This document shows, piece after piece, positions 57,226 through 64,000 of a DNA stretch of 64,000 nt. The first letter of the stretch is position 1; every line of letters begins with the position of its first letter. The DNA lies in assembly GCA_020205615.1 (NCBI GenBank), contig CM035163.1, forward strand, positions 39,628,189 through 39,692,188. The letters are read 5' to 3'. The translations under genes were made by a program, and so were the position numbers. Under the pieces are notes generated by a model that made no database searches, had not been told where the DNA came from, and worked only from the letters and a program-made list of their open reading frames with translations. The stretch is from Panax quinquefolius. Its lineage: Eukaryota; Streptophyta; Magnoliopsida; Apiales; Araliaceae.

Positions 57226-58505
57226 TGTTATTTCTTAAAGACACTTATACATCTAAAAGGGGGGGTTAAATAGATCTTTTAAAATTTCTGATGATTAAAA
57301 GAGTATTACCAAATTATTATTAATTTAATTTGTTTTAAGCATGTAGGAATATGTCTTTTGGAAAACTCCTTGAAAATTTCAAAATAAATATTAATTCTGA
57401 TTATTTACAATATAAATAAATGAGCATGTAAGAGATAAAATCAGAAATCAAAGACACGGACAATTTTAAGTGGTTCGGAGACTGAATAACTCCTAATCCA
57501 CTCTTCTACTCCTCTAGTAGAGAATCCACTAACGATTTAGTCACACAGACAAGGTCACTCTGCCCTCTTCATGCCCAGCAGACTTGGATATTTAGTCACA
57601 AAGACAAGGACACATTGCCCTCTTCAAGCCCCTCAAACTTGGGTATTTAGTCACAAAGACAAGGACTCTTAGCCCTCAAATGATCTGATGATTAATGTTT
57701 GTTGTAAGGTGCTGCTAAGTTTGTGTTAAGCTTTACTTCTCAAGAACTTAGCGGCTCGAACTTTGTATTTTGGATTGTTGAGTTCGTTCTTTGACTATTA
57801 CAGAGTTTTTTTTGGCTTTTTGATTAATGTTCGTTCCTTTTAAGTTTGAATCCTTATTTCCTTTTATATTCTGCCAAAAAATCTTCCCATTGCAAGATGC
57901 CCGTTTGTGCATTTAATGTTCAGATATCCTAGGATCCTTGATGTTGACATTTTAAACCTAGGAGACAGTTCCACTTTCCCCTGTCACATCAGTTTGCTTT
58001 CTCACCTAACACCAACTAGCTGGTAGACACATAAATTGATCTTTGATTTTCAGCAAGGATATATGAAAAGTGCATTGGGACCTTCAATTTTCAACGCTTC
58101 AATGTCAAATAGTTTTGTCAGGCTTGACTTCTCTACGATCGAGTTCATGTCAACGATCGTTTGCTTGACTGGAGGGATCACTTTTTTCTTAATGATCTGA
58201 AATGGCTTTACGAAGCAGAGAGTTTTGAATAGTCCAAGTAGTTCAGCGATCCTCTTGATGTATCGTGGTCTTGTACTTACTCTGTGATCTAGTACTCAAA
58301 GTAGCAGGGTAACCTTACGATCTTACAACATCCTATCAACTATACATCAATCAAGTTTCTTTAAGATCGACCTAACATTATTTGATCTTTTTATTCTAAG
58401 GCATTGTACATTTGATTAAGTCTTTATAAGGACTGTACAAACCATACTGCTACAAATATATATTACACTCATTCATCATCAAATTAAAATATAAAAACTC
58501 TAACA
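57226..58505 (-). repeat. Copia-1 5' LTR
   Basis: 1,280 bases on the minus strand, TGTTAGAGTTTTTATATTTT (58505 down) to AAGAAATAACA (57226). Short direct repeats inside: TTTAGTCACAAAGACAAGGAC-like phrases near 57540, 57592 and 57640. The matching 3' LTR lies left of the window. Right flank begins AATTT. Confidence 0.85.
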
Positions 58506-59387
58506 AATTTCCTTCCATTACAAAATCAATGAGATTGATTTCTATTAATTGAGTAATTGATTTCCTAACCGTTACAAAACTTTTTTGGATCATAGCTAAT
58601 TCTTAACCATGCATGATATAATATATATATATATATATATGTCTTCTACTTCATATAATAATAAACAATATATACATATATATTGCACTACAATACTTTT
58701 TCTTGTATAATGTTCTAAAACTCAAGAAAAAGTAATGGGATGTTCATGCCACCTTCGCTATTTGAGTGCACATCAGAGAAGACGGAATTATTGAATTTTG
58801 GAGGGTATCCGTTGTGAGCTTTTGCACCGGTGTTAGAGGGGCAAAAATTATCATTAAGGATAGTGCTTTATGCACACCTCAATTTATTTGGGTGATATCT
58901 TATTAGTTCTCATTTAATTTTCATAGTAGTTTTTCAATTATTTTACTACAAGTTCAACTTGTTTAGTATTTAATTAATTATTTTTTATTTACAAAATATA
59001 TAAAAATAATTAATTCAATAATTATTTAAATTTGTTTTACATCGACTAAAGTTCAATTTGACTTAAGCTCGATTAGGATTAACTCGAGCTCGACTCATTT
59101 ATAAACAAATTAAATTTAAATATTATTGAGTGTCGTTTAAAATCTCAACTTGATTTCGATTGGAGTGGACTGGATTTGTTTATAATTTTATTTTTGTATT
59201 AGACTATAAGTAAGTAAAAAGAGAATACTATTTCGACATAAATTTTTAATATTTTTACATAATTTTCCTCTCAAATAAAGATGAAATTCATTTTTCTCTC
59301 ATATAAAATAAAATTATATAAAAATATCAATTTTCTAAATAAAACTTTCGTAAGGTGTGACACACAAATATCAAAATGATACTCCCT
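58506..59387. other. Flanking DNA with no recognised element
   Basis: AT-rich DNA outside Copia-1. It contains an (AT)n run at 58618-58642 and a short minus-strand frame (58715-58867). Otherwise nothing recognised. Confidence 0.5.
58715..58867 (-). pseudogene. Possible gene-end fragment, unrecognised
   Basis: About 50 codons on the minus strand, bounded upstream by a TAA and ending at TAG (58715). The sequence includes NTGAKAHNGYPPKFNNSV, HSNSEGGMN and a hydrophobic end. Its base composition is richer in G+C than the surroundings. It does not match retrotransposon domains I know. Could be a relic of a host gene's last exon or chance. Confidence 0.2.
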
Positions 59388-59535
59388 CTGTCCCATAGTT
59401 ATAGGCTGATTTCTTTTGACACATAGTTTAAGAAAACAGTTTAACTGGCAATTTTTAATAGAATTTTTTCACATATACCCCTTAATATGGAATTAATGAA
59501 TAAGTTAATTACTCCTTACTTATCACATTGGAACT
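59388..59535 (+). mobile_element. Stowaway-like MITE fragment, split by Chr-F
   Basis: TACTCCCTCTGTCCCATAG is a Stowaway-type left end. It contains ACCCCTTAATATGG like the MITE at 1-211. Chr-F inserted after CTCAA. Sequence right of Chr-F (63621-63720) may be the rest; I could not find a matching right terminus. Confidence 0.6.
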
Positions 59536-59540
59536 CTCAA
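59536..59540. repeat. Target site duplication of Chr-F, left copy
   Basis: CTCAA, matching 63616-63620. Confidence 0.9.
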
Positions 59541-60525
59541 TGTGAGATCCCAAATTTTATGAAATAAAAGTATTCAATTTTCTTATAATTATTCTATTTA
59601 GTAAATGGTTAAATTGATAAAAAGTTAAAGTTAAGGGTGATATTTGAAAAAATTTCAAAGTAAGCAAGTTATCATAAAATAATCGGTGATAAAAGTACAG
59701 TAATACACGTAGTTGTATAGTAGCACACGATATTGATTATTGATGCTTACGTGAGAAGTCACTCAGTTATACTCAATTATTGCTCTGATAATTCTTTGCA
59801 TCATATCTCTCATATTATTGATTCAATTATTGTCACAGTATCATCTGCATAATATGTTATATTATTACAATAATTGAGACGATAAAGTTATTCATATTAT
59901 TATTTGTAATATTGACAATGTCTAGAAGTTCTGTCAAGGAGAGGTTTGGTTACATAATTGCGCACTAATAAGAAGAAATCCTTATCAGAAAACCCACTCT
60001 TTTCTGGGAACGACCTGGTTGTTAAATATTGTGCATTATAATATTAATGATGAATAAGTTCGTGTTGATTAAAGATGAAATTGATAGTTCCATTGTGTGG
60101 AAATTATTAGTGTTAGTGGAAATCGACATCTATTTTGATAATAATTGATGTCTGGAGGTTATATTGACCAATCGGATAATTAATCGGATAAATGAGCAAT
60201 TAATTGCTATTGATTCACATAATTATAACTATTTGTTCACATGTGTGTACTATTGATTCACATTCATTTACTATTAGGGGAGTTGGTGCAAGATTGATAA
60301 TACTTGCATGACTAAGTTAAAAATAGAGGTATAGATAGAGGTACTATAATGTAATTCATATTTTCACATGTCTAGAACTATTGATTCACATGATTTACTA
60401 TTAGGGGAGGTGGTGCAAGTTTGATAATACTTGCAGGACTAAATTAAAAAGGAAGAAAAAGAGAAAGGTATTATACTGTAATATTTTGAGCCCCAAAATG
60501 TGCAATTATTGAAACTATATTTTTC

Positions 60526-60533
60526 TATAAATA
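60526..60533 (+). promoter_or_regulatory. TATA box of Chr-F LTR
   Basis: TATAAATA in TTTTCTATAAATAGAAGC. Confidence 0.74.
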
Positions 60534-60779
60534 GAAGCTCATTCCTTCATTATTTTTCACCAATTCACTAAAGCTATAGAGCAATTATTATAGAGAAATT
60601 ATAGAGAGAAAAGCTATAGAGAGAGAAGCTATAGAGAGAAAGAAGAAGCGAAGTCTGCTACTTCACTATTCCAGTATCCAGTCTTCTTCCGAGGTAAGGG
60701 ATATTATTATTATAGTAAGGGATATTATTATTATATTAAGGGGTAAATTTCTTCTATATTCATGAAGAGAGCTATTGTT

Positions 60780-61200
60780 ATTCCATTCCTTATTATTCTG
60801 TTGGAATAACTTGTATACGCGGACTATCGTATACATGCTAAAAATTTTCTATTATTCTATTCTTTATTATTATGTTGGAATAACCTGTCTATGCGAAGTA
60901 CCGCATATATGGTGAAATTCTTCTATTATTCCATTCTTTATTATTCGTTGGAATATCACATGCATGCGGATTACGCATGACCGGTTCCATTCTTTATTAT
61001 TCATTGGAATATCACATGCGTGCGGATTCTGGCATGACACGGTTCCATTATTTATTATTACATTAGAATAACACATGCGTTGATTACATCGCATGCGTGG
61101 TGAATTCTTTTGTTATTCCATTATTTATTATTCATTAAAATAACTTTGTCTATATGGATTACCACATGCATGGTGAATAATCCTTTGTATTCATTCTTTA
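60780..61200 (+). repeat. Double-hairpin tandem array in Chr-F
   Basis: Six or seven units with TTCCATTCTTTATTATT and GGAATA(A/T) stems. Second-stem variants include ATGCG/CGCAT (60891-60906) and ATGG/CCAT near 61152. Confidence 0.87.
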
Positions 61201-61342
61201 TTAAATTATGGAAATGATCATCTCACGTGGATTCGTGGCATGTGGTGAAAATCTATTTCATAGATTTTGTATATTCTATTTTACTCGTATGAGATATCAT
61301 TTCTTTTGTACTCGTCATGGAATATCATTTTCTTTGGTATTT

Positions 61343-61592
61343 TTTTTACAAGTTACTATTCACGGGTTACTATTCACCTAGTTACTATTCACTCTAGTAT
61401 TATTCACTCGGGTATTCGGGACACTGTTCGTGTCAGAGTACTATTCACGAGTTACTATTCACCCAAATTACTATTCACCCGAATATTATTCACTCAGGTA
61501 TTTGAGGTACTTTTTATGTCGGGGTACTATTCACAAGGTACTATTCCCGAAGTACTATTCACAGGGTACTATTCACGGGGTACTATTTACCC
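61343..61592 (+). repeat. TACTATTCAC repeat cluster in Chr-F
   Basis: About 16 copies or near copies of (G)TACTATTCAC in 250 bases, spacers 3-14 bases. Confidence 0.92.
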
Positions 61593-61799
61593 GAAAAATA
61601 TATTTCTTTTCTGTCCAAATTATTTTTGTTACATGTATATTATTCTTGAATTTTACTCCACAAAGCAGTATCATGTTGACAATTTGGATATTTTTAAACT
61701 CTGGATAAATTTAAAGTCTTTAATATTTATCCTTGCTTTCGTTTGATTAATGCTTATATCATTATTATCATCCTCATGCTTATATTATGATGAAAGTCA

Positions 61800-62015
61800 T
61801 CTTTGGCTTACGTGTAAAGATGGATTGTTGATTATTGGTTTTACAGTTGTATATCTTTGGCTTACGTGCAAAGATGGACTGTTTATTATTGGTTTTGCAG
61901 ATGTATATATTTGGCTTACGTGCAAAATGGACGGTTGATTATTGGTTTTACAGTTGTATATCTTTGGCTTACGTGCAAAGATGAACTATTGATTGATGAG
62001 TATCTTTGGCTTATA
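61800..62015 (+). repeat. 54-bp tandem array with CTTTGGC...GCAAAG
   Basis: Four units with period about 54 bases sharing TTGATTATTGGTTTTACAG and ATCTTTGGCTTACGTGCAAA. Here the loop is GCTTACGTG instead of GCCCGTAGTG, while the CTTTG/CAAAG stem is kept. Confidence 0.9.
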
Positions 62016-63615
62016 TGCATAGATGAACTGTTTATTGGTATGATTATGACCAGTGATCATTCGGTATAATCATGACCCGTAATGTTATAGATGATGTGGT
62101 AAAAGTCCTCATTGGCCCGTAGTGCATTGATGGGACGATTATTGGTATGATTATAACCGGGGAATTATTCAAAGGTATAATCATGATAATTGATGATTAC
62201 ATGAATATCCTTGGCCATAATGCGGGGATGATTCGATGATGTGGATTATTTATTAAGTCGAGTCTCGTGAATAAAATATTGATTATATACTTTTAATTCG
62301 TAAAAGATAGTAGATATCATTCTCTACTTGACTCTTCTAAAATACAGTTGTATGTCTTTGGCATGTAGTGCAAAGATGAATTGTTAATGAATATCTTTGG
62401 TCGTAGTGCAAAGATGAATTTATAAGTATGATTATGAAGCGAGGAATTGTGATTTGGTATAACCATGATTTTGATGTTTTGGTGAAGATAGGTGATGAAA
62501 ATTATATTAGATCACAGGTGCAAAGAGGAATTTAGAATCACAATTATGATTATGAGTTATTCATATGATTGTGGATAGGAATTGTTGATTGATGTTACTG
62601 AGGATAAAACATTATTGGTGGACTTTTAACATGGAGAAGATAATAGACTGATGGTCTATTTGACTATTCTAATGGATTGCTTCGTTCAATTTGTAACTAT
62701 GGTTGAAAAGTTTTATCATCTACCATATGTTCTAAATCTACGATTTATTCTTGATGAAGGCTATTGATGATGTAAATTATCTTTAGTCATGATATTCTTT
62801 CTTTGGGCTAGTTGGGCTCACCCTTTTTGCTTCATAATTCCTTTCGTGCAATAAGAGTGTAATGGCTGAATTGACAGAGGTAATGAGGAGAATAGAGCGG
62901 TGGTCTATAGTCATTGAGGTTCTCCTAAATAGTATGGAAATAATTTTATTGAGAACTTTAGATAAGTGTGTCGTATTGTATACGTCATTTGATATTTAAT
63001 TTTGGTGAACCAAATAGGGTGAGGTGAACCCAACTTTGGAAGGGTGTTTTGCCACTATCATACAAAATGTCTAATGACATACAATCTCGTGTTATCATAA
63101 GACAGGGTTGTGCACATCCACTTGCTGAGTATATCTACGAGCACTACCTATATGATCTTGGAGTTTGGTTGAAATATAATTTTCAATTGCAGGAGCGGTG
63201 GAGATAGTTATATGTCAAGAGAAGACTCACCATTAGAAAGAACATGATAGTAATCTTCTCATTTTTCTTTTGGGGTCTATTGGATCAACTAAGGATAATT
63301 TTGTGGACATATGATATCTATCATAACCTGCACGCATGGCCTCCCGTATGCGAAAGGTTTCTTGAGCACTTCCCAAAGATTTTAATTTCTAAAACAATTT
63401 TGGATTTGTACTTTTATGTAAAGTATCATTGTAAGGTTGTGGTCGAGGCACCATGAGAGCTACATACATTTGTATTAAAACTCATGTTTAAGCGTGGTCG
63501 TATTTCGCATTTACACAGTTCAACAGTTGTATAAATGAAGTTTGTATTTGATATTTATAGTATGATATCTGGCGACTCAGAATGGGTCGTGTGGACCTAT
63601 TTTGGGAGCGTCACA

Positions 63616-63891
63616 CTCAACTTCTTTGATTGACATGTATTGACTATTAAAGTCCATAACTATAGAACTTTAACCAAAGATGAAGTCTTATTACATTGGA
63701 ACTCTCAACTTCATTGTTAATCCAAATTCTTATTCACCCGCCTTCTTCTAATTTTATTTTCGTATTGTCCGCCAATATCTGAAATTATAGTTTAAACTTG
63801 CCCGCTAACTTTGGTTTTTATAGAGGTTTCAGTATTGTGGACTCATCCTTATATATACTTCTACTGCAATCAAATTTAATCACAAGCCAAA
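63616..63891. other. Upstream region of the right-end gene
   Basis: Second CTCAA copy (63616-63620), then non-repetitive AT-rich DNA. The phrase TTACATTGGAACTCTCAA at 63695 resembles TCACATTGGAACTCTCAA at 59523, left of Chr-F. TATATATA at 63850-63857. Confidence 0.6.
63850..63857 (+). promoter_or_regulatory. Putative TATA box of right-end gene
   Basis: TATATATA in CATCCTTATATATACTTC, 35 bases before the ATG at 63892. If used, the 5' leader would be only about 5-15 bases, which is short. Confidence 0.4.
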
Positions 63892-64000
63892 ATGAGTAAT
63901 CTTTCACAGGTTAATTCAAATCATTCATCAGAAAATGTTGTCATTGATTTGGATTATCAGATTGAAGAACAGAGCTCTCCTTCTAATACTCATCTCAACA
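63892..64000 (+). CDS. Start of a possible host gene, product unknown (partial)
   Basis: Open from ATG at 63892 to the window end (36 codons). The start context CCAAAATGAG is favourable for plants, and a TATATATA lies just upstream. The N-terminus is MSNLSQVNSNHSSENVVI, then acidic residues (DLDYQIEEQ) and a Ser/Asn/Thr-rich stretch. It has no signal-peptide character and matches no retrotransposon protein I know. No domain can be named from this length. It is the only reading frame in the window that looks like a non-transposon start; a chance frame remains possible. Confidence 0.45.
   Translation, partial: MSNLSQVNSNHSSENVVIDLDYQIEEQSSPSNTHLN

Larger units (their letters stand above)
59541..63615 (+). 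mobile_element. Chr-F: solo LTR, uninterrupted
   Basis: 4,075 bases, TGTGAGATCCCAAATTTTATG to TTTTGGGAGCGTCACA, flanked by CTCAA. The cleanest full LTR of the Chr-C group. TATA 60526-60533, donor-like GAG|GTAAGGG at 60694, hairpin array 60780-61200, TACTATTCAC cluster 61343-61592, 54-base array 61800-62015, more CTTTGGC hairpins 62100-62430. No coding frame. Confidence 0.92.

Noticed and set aside
1..64000. tRNA or rRNA genes
   Set aside because: I saw no cloverleaf with box A/B or rRNA-like sequence; tRNA-like phrases are only the primer binding sites.

Overview
The window is plant nuclear DNA, almost certainly from a eudicot with a large, repeat-rich genome. It is AT-rich, and every long coding remnant belongs to an LTR retrotransposon: Ty3/gypsy chromoviruses with a C-terminal chromodomain, and Ty1/copia elements. 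LTRs are very long (1.3-5 kb), primer sites are plant initiator-Met tRNA types, and Stowaway-like MITE ends occur. The species cannot be named from the sequence. No intact retrotransposon gene set remains. The only candidate host gene is the start of a reading frame at the extreme right end (63892 onward).

Most of the window is one nested stack, which I resolved from LTR ends and 5-bp target duplications. The outer host is an old minus-strand copia element (Copia-1). Its 5' LTR is 57226-58505, and its coding region survives only as slivers at 37149-38316 (Gag N-part), 22587-23424 (Gag tail) and 2167-2818 (protease to GAG-pre-integrase). Four insertions separate or cut these slivers: Chr-L (right end at 2166), Chr-B(-) (2824-22581, TSD TTAGT), Chr-B(+) (23430-37143, TSD AAGCA) and Chr-E (38357-57206, TSD AACCT). 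Chr-B(-) contains a complete minus-strand chromovirus, Chr-A (3210-14987), and a solo LTR of the same family (17775-21670, TSD TACTC). Chr-B(+) contains LTR Chr-C (24849-33370, TSD AAAAA), which is split by a truncated minus-strand element, Chr-D. It also contains a Tat/Athila-like LTR (33867-35416). Chr-E carries Copia-2 (45237-54340, TSD GTAAG) six bases into its 3' LTR. To the right lie Copia-1 flank DNA, a MITE fragment split by another solo LTR (Chr-F, 59541-63615, TSD CTCAA), and then the candidate gene start.

Chr-A and Chr-E keep recognisable gag, protease, reverse transcriptase, RNase H, integrase and chromodomain blocks, but stops and frameshifts break all of them. Copia-2 is more decayed. 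Chr-A also has an extra, unrecognised reading frame between its primer site and gag.

The most interesting signal is in the non-coding LTR and leader DNA. Several families carry arrays of short inverted repeats: GGAG-loop hairpins in Copia-2; 74-bp double-hairpin units with apparent compensatory changes in Chr-C, D, E and F; CTTTG...CAAAG hairpins; GC-rich palindrome islands; and TTGTG...CACAA hairpins. Many lie inside a candidate leader intron, with its splice donor just after the TATA/start region and its acceptor near the LTR 3' end. RNA structure, splicing and function here are inferences from sequence.
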